Of a stretch of DNA of 15,879 bases, positions 7,706 to 15,140 are shown one piece after another. The stretch lies in contig JAJZFQ010000223.1 in NCBI GenBank assembly GCA_021805275.1, positions 1 through 15,879 on the forward strand, read 5' to 3'. The notes below the pieces were generated by a model. It made no database searches, was not told the DNA's origin, and saw nothing but the letters and a program-made list of their open reading frames with translations. The translations under genes and the position numbers were made by a program. This stretch comes from Pseudomonadota bacterium (lineage in GTDB: Bacteria; Pseudomonadota; Gammaproteobacteria; Steroidobacterales; Steroidobacteraceae). The stretch's first letter is position 1. Each line of letters begins with the position of its first letter.

Positions 7706-9214
7706 TCACGCCGGGCGCCGGAGCGCGCTGCGGCGCTCGATGGATGCTTGATGCGTAGGCATCGTCCGGGCCACCTGTTCGATGCGCTCGCGTCGCTGCT
7801 GCATCGCCCGCCTCAGCTCGGCGGCATCGAGCCCCTCGACCTGCGGATCGTAGCGTTGCGGCACGCACCCCATGCCGAGAAAGATCGACACCCAGCTCGG
7901 TTCGCGATAGGACTCCTCGCTGTACAGCGGCACTTTCGCGCACGCGCGCCACACCTCGATCTTGTGGCACAGCGTCTCCGGCAGTGGCATGTCGCGACAG
8001 TATCGCCAGAACTCCGAGTCCTCGCGCGTGCTGAGACAGTAATGCAGGATGAGGAAATCGCGGATGCGCTCGTACTCGTTGCGCGTCAGGCGGTTGTATT
8101 CGGCTGCGACGGCCGGATCGAAGCGACGGTCCGGCAGGAACTCGATCAGGCGTGCCGCGGCATTCTGGATGAGCTGGATGCCGCTCGACTCGAGCGGCTC
8201 GAGAAAGCCCGCCGCAAGACCGATCGCGATGCAGTTGCCCACCCACACGTTGCGCCGCAACCCCGCGGTAAATCGCACCCGGCGCAGCTCGCCGAGCGCA
8301 GGCCCCTCGAGGCTGCCTGCCAATTGCTCGGCCGCATGCTCGTCGCTGAGGAAGCGGCTCGAGTATACGTAACCGTTGCCGAGCCGCTGCTGCAGAGGGA
8401 TGCGCCACTGCCACCCCGCCGCCTGTGCCGTCGCTACGGTGTACGGCGTCGGTTCCGCACCGCGCTCGCACGGCACCACGACCGCTCGATCGCAGGGCAG
8501 CCACTGCGACCAGGACTCATAGCCGACCTGCAGGGCCTCTGCGATGAGGCGAGCGCGAAAGCCCGAGGCATCGATGAACAGGTCCGCATCGATCTGCCGG
8601 CCGTCCGCCAACGTCAGCCCGGCAATGAATCCGTCGTGCGGTCGCAGCCGCACATCGGCCACCAGGCCCTCGGTGCGCCGCACGCCGTTGCGCTCCGCCA
8701 CCGCGCGCAGACACCGAGCATACCCGGTCGCATCGAGATGGTAGGCGTACCGATAGGCCGCCGCCGGCGAGCCCGCCTCGCTCGCCGGCGGTGCGAACCG
8801 GCCGAGCCTACCGGCAACGTACGGAAAGGAATACGCCCCGAGCGGCGTGGGGTCGCCGAGCGCGCGCAGCCGCAACCAATGATGATGCGGGGCAATGCCA
8901 TCGATGTCGGCGCCGAAGTCCCCGAAGAAATGGAAGTGTCTTCCGCCCGCCGCGCACCAGTCGCGAAATTCGATACCGAGCTTGAACGTCGCCGCACTCT
9001 GGCGCAGCAGTTCGCCCTCCTCGATCCCGAGCAGACCGTTCAGCGCGCGGATGATCGGTACGGTGGCCTCGCCGACGCCGATGGTGCCCAGGTCTTCGGA
9101 CTCCACCAGCTCGATCGCGACGCGACCGCGCAGAAACCGAGCGAGCACCGCCGCGCTGATCCACCCCGCGGTACCGCCGCCGACAATGACGATTTTCTCA
9201 AGCGGTCCGGCCAT
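7706..9214 (-). CDS. Flavin-dependent halogenase-like protein (tryptophan halogenase family), first copy
   Basis: A 502-residue paralogue of the adjacent downstream gene, about equally complete. GGGTAGW (12-18) binds FAD, Lys78 in TFKLGIEF is the expected catalytic lysine, WQWRIP is at 268-273, and Glu342 in EPLESSGI is the expected catalytic glutamate. The two copies share long near-identical stretches, for example [15 protein letters not shown] and LQxRxGNGYVY, which points to tandem duplication followed by divergence. I start it at ATG 9214 ([14 protein letters not shown]) rather than at an in-frame ATG at 9241, because family members begin shortly before the Rossmann strand and an AAGGGGGG run lies upstream of 9214. 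It is separated from the TonB-dependent receptor by 83 bp containing a strong hairpin. Cytoplasmic. The substrate is unknown, and a role linked to the receptor's ligand is only inference. Confidence 0.85.
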   Translation of the reverse strand: MAGPLEKIVIVGGGTAGWISAAVLARFLRGRVAIELVESEDLGTIGVGEATVPIIRALNGLLGIEEGELLRQSAATFKLGIEFRDWCAAGGRHFHFFGDFGADIDGIAPHHHWLRLRALGDPTPLGAYSFPYVAGRLGRFAPPASEAGSPAAAYRYAYHLDATGYARCLRAVAERNGVRRTEGLVADVRLRPHDGFIAGLTLADGRQIDADLFIDASGFRARLIAEALQVGYESWSQWLPCDRAVVVPCERGAEPTPYTVATAQAAGWQWRIPLQQRLGNGYVYSSRFLSDEHAAEQLAGSLEGPALGELRRVRFTAGLRRNVWVGNCIAIGLAAGFLEPLESSGIQLIQNAAARLIEFLPDRRFDPAVAAEYNRLTRNEYERIRDFLILHYCLSTREDSEFWRYCRDMPLPETLCHKIEVWRACAKVPLYSEESYREPSWVSIFLGMGCVPQRYDPQVEGLDAAELRRAMQQRRERIEQVARTMPTHQASIERRSALRRPA

Positions 9215-9249
9215 TGAGCGCCCCGCCCCCCTTATGCACACCGCGAACT

Positions 9250-9285
9250 GCGGCGCCCGGCGAGTCTAGCCCAGCCGGGCGCCGC
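9250..9285 (-). terminator. Strong hairpin between receptor and halogenase genes (attenuator or processing site)
   Basis: Arms GCGGCGCCCGGC (9250-9261) and GCCGGGCGCCGC (9274-9285) are perfect 12-bp complements around a 12-nt loop. It lies 13 bp after the receptor stop codon (9298-9300). There is no U-tract on the minus strand after it, so full rho-independent termination is doubtful. Partial attenuation or protection of the receptor mRNA 3' end is a better reading. Confidence 0.6.
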
Positions 9286-9297
9286 GCACGGCGCACC

Positions 9298-12200
9298 TCA
9301 GAACTGCATGCGCACCGCAAGGGCGACGGTCCGGTCCGTGGTCGTCCAGCTGTAAATCGGCGCGAACGTGGCACCGCCGACGTCGATCTTGGTGCGCGAC
9401 TGCAGGATGTTCGTCGCCTGCAGTCCGACCTTCAGGTAGCGGTTGACGTCGTAGAACACCTCACCGTCGAGCTGACCGTAGTTCTCCATCCAGGCCGGCT
9501 CGTTGAGGTTGGCCGCCGAGGTCGTCAGCAGGTAGCGCTCGCGCCAGTTCCAGGCCAATCGCCCCTCGACGTGGTGATTCTGATACATCACCGCCGCGTT
9601 GTAACTCCAGCGCGACATGCCCTCGAGCGGCAGGTTCTGATCCTGCGCCCCGCCGCCGCGGCAGGAGTTCTGGTTCACGCCCGCACTCGCGGTGACCGTA
9701 CTGCCGACCTCGCAGTTGTTGAAGACGTTGATCGCGGCGTTCGAGCCCCCGGCGCTGTCGACGAAGGTGAGATTTCCGGTGAACCCCAGGCCCTGCAGGT
9801 ACCACGGCAGGAAGTGGTAGAACTGCTGATACGCCAGCTCGAACCCTTTGACCGAGCCGCGCTTGCCGTTCATGTTCTCCATGACCTGGAAGGTCTGAGT
9901 CACGCCGTTGCGTGTAAACGTCTCATTGTTCACGCCGGTGAAGATGTAATTGCTGATGTCCTTGTAGAAGATGTCGAAGGTGATGTCACCCGCCGGTGCG
10001 AAATACCACTCGAGACTGGAATCGAGGTTGATCGCCTCGATGGGCTTCAGTTCGGGATTTCCAGCCGTCCCGCTGGTCGCGTTGACCAATGACGGCAGCG
10101 GCGTACTGCCCTGGAATCCGTAGCCGATGGTCTTGTAGGGCAGCATCTGGTCGAACGACGGACGGGTCATCCCTTCGCTCGCCGCGATGCGCCACTGCAG
10201 ATCGTGAGTCAGCAGGAAGCGCACGTTGAAGCTGGGCAGCACGTTGGTGTACGTGTTGGCCGGGAACGTGTACGGGGTAGCGCCGCCGTTGCCGGTGAAC
10301 TGGATGGCGCTCGAGATGTACTGGCACTGCGTCGCGCTGTAGCCGCCCGAGAGACAGCTGGCCACCGAACCGGCTTTGATCGGAGCGATTTCGAGCACAC
10401 CGGTCGCCGGGGAGTCGACCGTGCGCACCACGCGCACACCGAAGTTGCCATCCATCGGGCCGACGGGTGTGTGGTGATGGAAGTCCAGTTCGAAGTACCC
10501 GGCATAGGTATGCTGCGCCTGGTCATTCACGCCATTGGCGGCGTTATCGGCGCTGAGCGGACTGTAATTGTTCCAATTGGTGGTCTCCGGCGTCCACCCC
10601 CAGCCCGCGCCGCTCGCCTGCTCGACCGACTGCAGCACGGAGTTGTAGGCGTACTGGGTGCCATTGCGCACCAGTTGGTAGGAGGGGAAGATGCCTCCGC
10701 CCGGATACGGGACGCTGCCGCCCATGAAGTTGCTGAAGCTCTCGTACTGGGTGGCCCAGCTTGGGGAGGCCGTGATCGGCACGGGCTTGCCGCCGAAGAC
10801 GTAGTCCCACGACAGCAACGACCAGTTCCAGTTGCCCTCACGAGTGATCGCGTGACGATCCTCGACCCGCGCACCGAAACGGAAGTCATCGAGCCACGGG
10901 TTGTGCTCGAACTTGACGGTGCCGTCGAGGCGCTCCGCCCACTGGTGTGCGTCATTGTTCTCGATGTGATCCATCGCGCAGCACCACCAGTAGTCGGCCG
11001 GATTGTTCATCTCGTACGGAGTCTGGCTGAGCTGCATCGACGGGGAATTCGCGGCAGTGTTGAACGTCAGCCACTGACCGCCGGTGGCGCCGCCGAGCGG
11101 CGCTCCGCTCGGCAGCGTGCCGACCTGCGTGTAGGCCGTCATGCTGACCATGTCGGCATGCGACTGCACGTATTGCACATTGCCGCGCAGCGAGAAATCC
11201 GCGGTCGGATGCCAGCGCAGATCGGTGGTGAACATCTGAGTCGAGTGATGATCCTTCTCGTAGCGGGTATCGAGCTGCGGGGTGAACCATACCTTGCCGG
11301 CGGTCACCACGCCCGCGGGCGTCACGCTGGTATAGCTCGCGGTCGGGCAGTATCCGGAGCAGCCGGCGGCCGGCGTCGGCCCCGGTGCGCCGAGATACTC
11401 CCCGTAGCTGCCCTCGGCATGCTCGAGATCGGTCGGGTTGTCCTTCGTCTGGAAGGCGTGCGCGGTGAACAACCAGGTATTGTCGGGCGACTCCCACTGG
11501 AAGACGCCATCGAGCGCCTGACGGTTCTGCTTCCAGTCAAGACGCCGCCAGCCCATCGAGTTCGGCACGTACACCGTCGAGCCGGCCGGCAGACCGGCTT
11601 CGGCGACCGGCAGCGTCTGTGCGACGTAGTCGCCGAGCTGAATGCTGTCGGTGCGATTTCCCTCTTGCGCATAGGTGCCCGAGAGCAGCACGCCCATTTT
11701 ACCGATGCCGGTGTGCCAGTAATTGCTCCACAGGGCATTCACGGTCGGGAAGCCCTGCTTGATCATGTCCCCGTACTGGTAGTTCGCCGAGAACGCCGTC
11801 AGATTGTGGCGGCTCGTCAGCGGCTTGCGGGTGACCATGTCGACGACACCGCCAATGCCCCCCTCGATCTGATCGGCGGTCGGGCTCTTGTAGACTTTGA
11901 TCGCCGACAGCAGGTCCGGGGAGATGTCCTCGAAGCTGATCTGACGGCCATCGTTGGCCGAGAAGATCTCCTCGCCGTCGAGTTCGCTCTTGACCCAGGA
12001 GAGGCCGCGAATGAACACATTACCGCCGGAGTCGGTAATGCGCGCCGGATCACGGTTGTTGTCCGTACGCTCGATCATCACACCGGGAATGCGCTCGAGC
12101 GCCTCCGCGACGCTGCTGTCGGGCAGCGCACCGATATCCTCGGCCGTGACCGCATCGACGATCTGCGGCGCATTGCGCTTGATCGCCTCGGAGGAAATCA

Positions 12201-12450
12201 TCATCTGGCGCAGACCGCTCACCACCACTTCGTGCAGCAGCGCCGGTGGCGATTTCGGTGCCGGCGAGGTGCCGCTCGCCGGGGCAGTCGCCGACGGGGC
12301 GGACTCCGCAGGGCCGTTTTGTGCCTGCGCGGCCTGGGACATCGCCAGCACCAACGCCAGCGCGGTTGCTGCGGCCGGAACTCGAAGCGGCACCGAGGAC
12401 AGATCCACGGCGCGGACACGGCTGCGATGACGATGCAAAGGAATAGCCAC
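9298..12450 (-). CDS. TonB-dependent outer membrane receptor, carbohydrate-locus type
   Basis: A 1050-residue outer membrane active transporter, presumably for hemicellulose oligosaccharides, energised by TonB-ExbBD. It has an extended signal peptide (1-43, ending AQA-QN), a Pro/Ala-rich linker (45-70), a TonB box-like HEVVVSG (73-79), a plug domain (about 85-230, with GNVFIRGL and the IEGGIGGVVDMVTRKPL stretch), then a beta-barrel ending in aromatic VALAVRMQF, a BAM recognition-type C-terminus. There is no N-terminal STN signalling domain, so sigma/anti-sigma control is unlikely. All eight cysteines fall in close pairs (364/368, 490/491, 699/709, 913/930), probably loop disulphides. The start is GTG 12450, with GAGGGGGG nine bases upstream; a nearby ATG at 12457 is out of frame. 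No SusD follows, as usual in Proteobacteria. It heads the operon with two halogenase-like genes and is preceded by tandem operators. The ligand is inferred from neighbours only. Confidence 0.9.
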   Translation of the reverse strand: MAIPLHRHRSRVRAVDLSSVPLRVPAAATALALVLAMSQAAQAQNGPAESAPSATAPASGTSPAPKSPPALLHEVVVSGLRQMMISSEAIKRNAPQIVDAVTAEDIGALPDSSVAEALERIPGVMIERTDNNRDPARITDSGGNVFIRGLSWVKSELDGEEIFSANDGRQISFEDISPDLLSAIKVYKSPTADQIEGGIGGVVDMVTRKPLTSRHNLTAFSANYQYGDMIKQGFPTVNALWSNYWHTGIGKMGVLLSGTYAQEGNRTDSIQLGDYVAQTLPVAEAGLPAGSTVYVPNSMGWRRLDWKQNRQALDGVFQWESPDNTWLFTAHAFQTKDNPTDLEHAEGSYGEYLGAPGPTPAAGCSGYCPTASYTSVTPAGVVTAGKVWFTPQLDTRYEKDHHSTQMFTTDLRWHPTADFSLRGNVQYVQSHADMVSMTAYTQVGTLPSGAPLGGATGGQWLTFNTAANSPSMQLSQTPYEMNNPADYWWCCAMDHIENNDAHQWAERLDGTVKFEHNPWLDDFRFGARVEDRHAITREGNWNWSLLSWDYVFGGKPVPITASPSWATQYESFSNFMGGSVPYPGGGIFPSYQLVRNGTQYAYNSVLQSVEQASGAGWGWTPETTNWNNYSPLSADNAANGVNDQAQHTYAGYFELDFHHHTPVGPMDGNFGVRVVRTVDSPATGVLEIAPIKAGSVASCLSGGYSATQCQYISSAIQFTGNGGATPYTFPANTYTNVLPSFNVRFLLTHDLQWRIAASEGMTRPSFDQMLPYKTIGYGFQGSTPLPSLVNATSGTAGNPELKPIEAINLDSSLEWYFAPAGDITFDIFYKDISNYIFTGVNNETFTRNGVTQTFQVMENMNGKRGSVKGFELAYQQFYHFLPWYLQGLGFTGNLTFVDSAGGSNAAINVFNNCEVGSTVTASAGVNQNSCRGGGAQDQNLPLEGMSRWSYNAAVMYQNHHVEGRLAWNWRERYLLTTSAANLNEPAWMENYGQLDGEVFYDVNRYLKVGLQATNILQSRTKIDVGGATFAPIYSWTTTDRTVALAVRMQF

Positions 12451-12459
12451 GGTTCATTA

Positions 12460-12467
12460 CCCCCCTC
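12460..12467 (-). promoter_or_regulatory. Ribosome binding site supporting the GTG start of the receptor
   Basis: GAGGGGGG on the minus strand is nine bases before GTG 12450. The ATG at 12457 sits only two bases from this run and opens a different frame, so the GTG is the better start. Confidence 0.55.
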
Positions 12468-12485
12468 AAGAACTCGAATATAAGT

Positions 12486-12501
12486 GGCGGTTCGGACCGC
12501 C
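12486..12501 (-). other. Small hairpin in the receptor mRNA leader
   Basis: GGCGGT and ACCGCC form a perfect 6-bp stem around a 4-nt loop, 36 bp upstream of the receptor GTG. No U-run follows. It could affect translation or RNA stability, or be incidental in GC-rich DNA. Confidence 0.3.
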
Positions 12502-12583
12502 TGTTGGACCAGCGCAACACTCCCCGCTGCACCTGTGCACCAGCCGCCAAAATCCCCAGGAAACCGGTGTGGCCTGAGCAAGA

Positions 12584-12597
12584 CGATAGCGCTGTCA
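12584..12597. promoter_or_regulatory. Operator 1 of the tandem pair upstream of the receptor
   Basis: CGATAGCGCTGTCA matches the consensus of the other sites in this window (about TGATAGCGCTACCA) at 11 of 14 positions. Its core GATAGCGCTGTC is palindromic except for one pair. It directly abuts the second operator, with centres 14 bp apart, and lies about 135 bp upstream of the receptor start. Confidence 0.55.
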
Positions 12598-12611
12598 TGG
12601 TTGCGCTACCA
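12598..12611. promoter_or_regulatory. Operator 2 of the tandem pair upstream of the receptor
   Basis: TGGTTGCGCTACCA is a 14-bp palindrome with a single mismatched pair and the LacI-family central CG. It adjoins operator 1 on one side and the AT-rich promoter zone (12612-12650) on the other. It could repress the receptor operon, the divergent LysR gene, or both. Confidence 0.62.
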
Positions 12612-12650
12612 ATCTGAAATATGATAAGAACCATATAAAATTTCGTATGG
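12612..12650. promoter_or_regulatory. AT-rich divergent promoter zone with interrupted palindrome, candidate LysR site
   Basis: This is the only markedly AT-rich stretch of the window and lies between the receptor and the divergent LysR gene. CCATA (12631-12635) and TATGG (12646-12650) form an inverted repeat with a 10-bp spacer, and ATATG/CATAT (12619-12623, 12632-12636) form another. LysR-type regulators commonly bind such sites just upstream of their own gene. TATCAT on the minus strand (12626-12621) is a possible -10 for the receptor, but I see no convincing -35. Confidence 0.4.
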
Positions 12651-12680
12651 ATCACAGCGCGTTCTGCCCCGGGGCCGTCT

Positions 12681-13670
12681 TTGAAGAAACATCGCCGACT
12701 CGAGTCATTCCTCCGTAACCGGTTGAATATCCGGCAACTGTCCTTCATTGCCGAGCTCGATACCGCCCGTTCCGTCGGCGGCGCGGCCCAGGCGATTGGA
12801 ATGTCCCAGCCGGCCGCCTCCACGCTCTTGAAGGGGTTCGAAGAGGCGCTGGATGTGCAGCTGTTCGAGCGCCACGCCCGCGGCATCGTCCCGACCGAGT
12901 ACGGCGAAGTCCTCACCCGTCACGCGCGCGCGATCATCGCCGAACTCGACCAGGTGCAGGAACAGATCGCCGCGTTGAAGTCCGGCCTCGCCGGTCAGGC
13001 GACGATCGGCGCGGTAGCGACGCCGGGAACCAATCTCGTGCCCTACGCGGTGGCCCAACTGAAGCAGCAGCACCCGCGCCTGTTGATCAGTATCGACATC
13101 GACTCCAGCCGCCCGCTGATCGACCGGCTGCTGCGCGGACAACTCGACATGGTCGTGGGCCGCCTGCTCGATGCGCAGGGTGCCGGTGAGCTGCAGATGG
13201 AGCCGCTCGCCGGCGAGGTGCACGCGGCCATCGCCGCCGCACAGCACCCGCTCGCGGCCAAACCCCTGGTGCGCCTGGAGGACCTGCTCACTCAGCTGTG
13301 GATTCTGCCACCGCCCGGCAGCCTCCTGCGCGAGCGGCTCACCGCGGTCTTCCAACAGCGCGATCTACCCATGCCGCTCAACGTCGTCGAAGCGCAGTCC
13401 TTGACGGCGATTCTCGGTCTGCTGCATGCCGCACATGCCGTCGTGCCGCTGCCCTGCGAGATCGTGCAGCCGCTGTGCGACTCCGGCGACCTGACCGTGC
13501 TCATCGAGGATATCGGGCTCGATCTCGGCCCGTTCGGCTTGATCACGCGACGCCAGCATCGGCTCTCCGCAGGCGCACAGGCGCTGGCGGCAGCCCTGCG
13601 CTCGACCGCAGCGACCCTCTACGCGCGCTCCTCGGCCGGGAGTGAACCGTTGGCGCCCAACTCGCGGTAG
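12681..13670 (+). CDS. LysR-type transcriptional regulator
   Basis: A 329-residue LysR-family regulator. The N-terminal winged helix-turn-helix occupies about 15-75 (LNIRQLSFIAELDTARSVGG, then the recognition-helix region MSQPAASTLLKGFEE, then the wing). A linker helix follows to about 100, then a periplasmic-binding-protein-like effector domain (about 105-310). The start is TTG 12681: in this frame an upstream stop occurs at 12636, and no ATG or GTG lies between. It is divergent from the receptor with 230 bp between the starts, the usual LysR arrangement with the target promoter. An interrupted palindrome at 12631-12650 is a candidate binding site. Its last 52 bp overlap the 3' end of the convergent uxuB-like gene. 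The effector is unknown; a sugar or sugar acid from this locus is plausible. The LacI-type operators nearby are unlikely to be its sites. Confidence 0.88.
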   Translation: MKKHRRLESFLRNRLNIRQLSFIAELDTARSVGGAAQAIGMSQPAASTLLKGFEEALDVQLFERHARGIVPTEYGEVLTRHARAIIAELDQVQEQIAALKSGLAGQATIGAVATPGTNLVPYAVAQLKQQHPRLLISIDIDSSRPLIDRLLRGQLDMVVGRLLDAQGAGELQMEPLAGEVHAAIAAAQHPLAAKPLVRLEDLLTQLWILPPPGSLLRERLTAVFQQRDLPMPLNVVEAQSLTAILGLLHAAHAVVPLPCEIVQPLCDSGDLTVLIEDIGLDLGPFGLITRRQHRLSAGAQALAAALRSTAATLYARSSAGSEPLAPNSR

Positions 13671-15079
13671 GCCCGTACAACCGCGCTCCTGAACAGCGCC
13701 GCGCGCGCGAGGTGCGGCGGGAAAATCTCCGCGAGCGCAAGAAAGCCCTCGACGTCGTGCTCCGCTTGATCGGTACAGACGCGACCGAGGGCAAGCAGAC
13801 GCTCGGCCTGCGGATCGGTGAGCCCGCCATCGGCGCGCGCCCGCCCGACCACGAAGCGCATCCACGCCGCGAGCGCCAGCGCAAGATGCGCAAACGGTCG
13901 CCCCGCGGCCATCGCCTCGGCGACACTCGGCAGCAAACGCACCGGGAGTTTCTTCGATCCATCCCAGGCGATCTGCGCGAGCTGGTGCCTGACACGGGGG
14001 TTGCGAAATCGATCGAGCGTCGCCCCGATGTAGGCCTCGACATCAAACGAGCCGCTCGCACAGAGACCTGGGGCGACGTCCTCGCGTAACAGGCGCTCGA
14101 CACAGTGCGCGAGCGGCCGGTCACGCATCGCCTCGGCCACCGTGGTGTGACCGCGCAACAGACCGAGGTAGGCGAGCATCGAATGCGCACCGTTGACTAC
14201 CCTCAGCTTGGCGCGGTCATAGACCGAGACGTCAGGAGCCAACGTCACGCCCACTGCGGCCCAGTCGGCCACCCGCACCGCCGGGACATCCTCGATGACC
14301 CACTGCGTGAACTGCTCGCGCTGGACCGGCCAGGCATCATCGAGGCCGCACTCGGCGGCGACGCGCGCGATCAGGTCCGCATCGGTGGCCGGGGTGATGC
14401 TGTCGACCATGGTGCGCGGAAACGATACTTCGTGCTCGATCCACCGCGCCAACGCCGGATCGCGCTGAGCGGCGAATGCCGTCACCGCCGCGCGCAGCGT
14501 CGCTCCGTTGTCCGGCAGGTTGTCGCAGCTGACCACGACGAACGGCGCCACGCCACGCGCGTGTCGCCGACGAAGCCCTTCGGTGAGAAATCCGATGACA
14601 CTGCGGACCGCGCCGTCGGCCCGCAAGTCGTGTGCAATCTCCGGGTGCGCAAAATCGAGCTGGCCATCGGCGCCGAGACAATAGCCCTTCTCGGTGACGG
14701 TGAGCGTCACCAGCTGCGTCTCGGGCGCCTCGAGGCGTGCATACACCGCCGGCCGTTCACTCGGTGCCACGAGGATCTCGTGCAGCGCACCGATCACGCG
14801 CAGCGGCGCCGCCGCGGCGAGCTCGGCCAGACAATACAGGTTATTCTGCGGTGCGAGCGCACCGCGGACCGCGCCGCTGTGTAGCGCAACGGCGCTGATG
14901 GCCCAGCGCGGATCCCGCTCAAGCAGCCGATCGGCGTAGTACGCTTGGTGGGCGCGGTGAAACGCGCCGGGACCGAAGTGCAGCCAACCGACGCGGCACG
15001 CCCCGCGCGCATAGCGCGGACGAGCCACTTCGGCGCGCACCTGCGCCAGCGTTGAGTCGCTCAGCGGCCTGAGTTTCAT
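13619..15079 (-). CDS. uxuB: Mannitol dehydrogenase family oxidoreductase, probable D-fructuronate (mannonate) reductase
   Basis: A 486-residue NAD(P)-dependent polyol/sugar-acid dehydrogenase, cytoplasmic. GWLHFGPGAFHRAHQAYY (31-48) is the nucleotide-binding start of the long-chain mannitol dehydrogenase family. VVVSCDNLPDNG (181-192) and FPRTMVDSITP (220-230) are conserved substrate-side motifs. KLRVVNGAHS (291-300) carries the catalytic Lys291 with Asn296 and His299 at the family's spacing. UxuB reduces D-fructuronate to D-mannonate in glucuronate breakdown, which fits the adjacent GH67 gene that releases glucuronic acid; mannitol or tagaturonate activity cannot be excluded by sequence alone. 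I use ATG 15079, where homology begins; upstream in-frame ATGs would translate through the operator. The gene is divergent from GH67 and convergent with LysR (52-bp overlap). An operator lies 15 bp before the start. Confidence 0.85.
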   Translation of the reverse strand: MKLRPLSDSTLAQVRAEVARPRYARGACRVGWLHFGPGAFHRAHQAYYADRLLERDPRWAISAVALHSGAVRGALAPQNNLYCLAELAAAAPLRVIGALHEILVAPSERPAVYARLEAPETQLVTLTVTEKGYCLGADGQLDFAHPEIAHDLRADGAVRSVIGFLTEGLRRRHARGVAPFVVVSCDNLPDNGATLRAAVTAFAAQRDPALARWIEHEVSFPRTMVDSITPATDADLIARVAAECGLDDAWPVQREQFTQWVIEDVPAVRVADWAAVGVTLAPDVSVYDRAKLRVVNGAHSMLAYLGLLRGHTTVAEAMRDRPLAHCVERLLREDVAPGLCASGSFDVEAYIGATLDRFRNPRVRHQLAQIAWDGSKKLPVRLLPSVAEAMAAGRPFAHLALALAAWMRFVVGRARADGGLTDPQAERLLALGRVCTDQAEHDVEGFLALAEIFPPHLARAALFRSAVVRAYRELGANGSLPAEERA

Positions 15080-15108
15080 TGCCGAAAGCGTAATGGTAGC
15101 GTTATCAT
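15079..15108 (+). promoter_or_regulatory. Sigma-70-like promoter for the GH67 gene
   Basis: TTGCCG (15079-15084) and TATCAT (15103-15108) are spaced by 18 bp and match the -35 and -10 consensus at four and five of six positions. A transcript would begin near 15115, leaving about a 26-nt leader. The operator at 15094-15107 covers the -10, which is a repressing position. Confidence 0.45.
15094..15107. promoter_or_regulatory. LacI-family-like operator between uxuB and GH67 genes
   Basis: TGGTAGCGTTATCA shares 12 of 14 bases with the bgl35A operator TGGTAACGCTATCA. It is palindromic out to AATGGTAGCGTTATCATT (15092-15109) except for two pairs. It sits 15 bp upstream of the uxuB ATG and 34 bp upstream of the GH67 ATG, so one bound protein could control both divergent genes. 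Confidence 0.65.
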
Positions 15109-15140
15109 TTTGCAACGAAATCACCATCGCCGGGGGGCGC

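Noticed and set aside
7424..9217. Long plus-strand open frames opposite the halogenase-like genes
   Set aside because: Translations show no family motifs and mirror the codon pattern of the two intact flavoproteins on the minus strand.
9298..12450. SusC-type receptor with a missing SusD partner
   Set aside because: The receptor has the proteobacterial carbohydrate type of plug and no Bacteroidetes-style carboxypeptidase-like N-terminal domain, so no SusD is expected.
10204..12483. Long plus-strand open frame (759 codons) opposite the receptor gene
   Set aside because: Low-complexity composition with no domain; the antisense receptor has signal peptide, plug, barrel and aromatic C-terminus.
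12584..12611. Tandem palindromes as binding sites for the adjacent LysR protein
   Set aside because: They have a central CG and no T-N11-A form, and they recur at promoters far from the LysR gene. A LacI-family protein fits better.
12050..12916. Minus-strand frame starting upstream of the receptor and overlapping its 5' end
   Set aside because: It runs antisense through the LysR helix-turn-helix and out of frame with the receptor. Its nearby ATG (12457) is too close to the ribosome site that fits GTG 12450.
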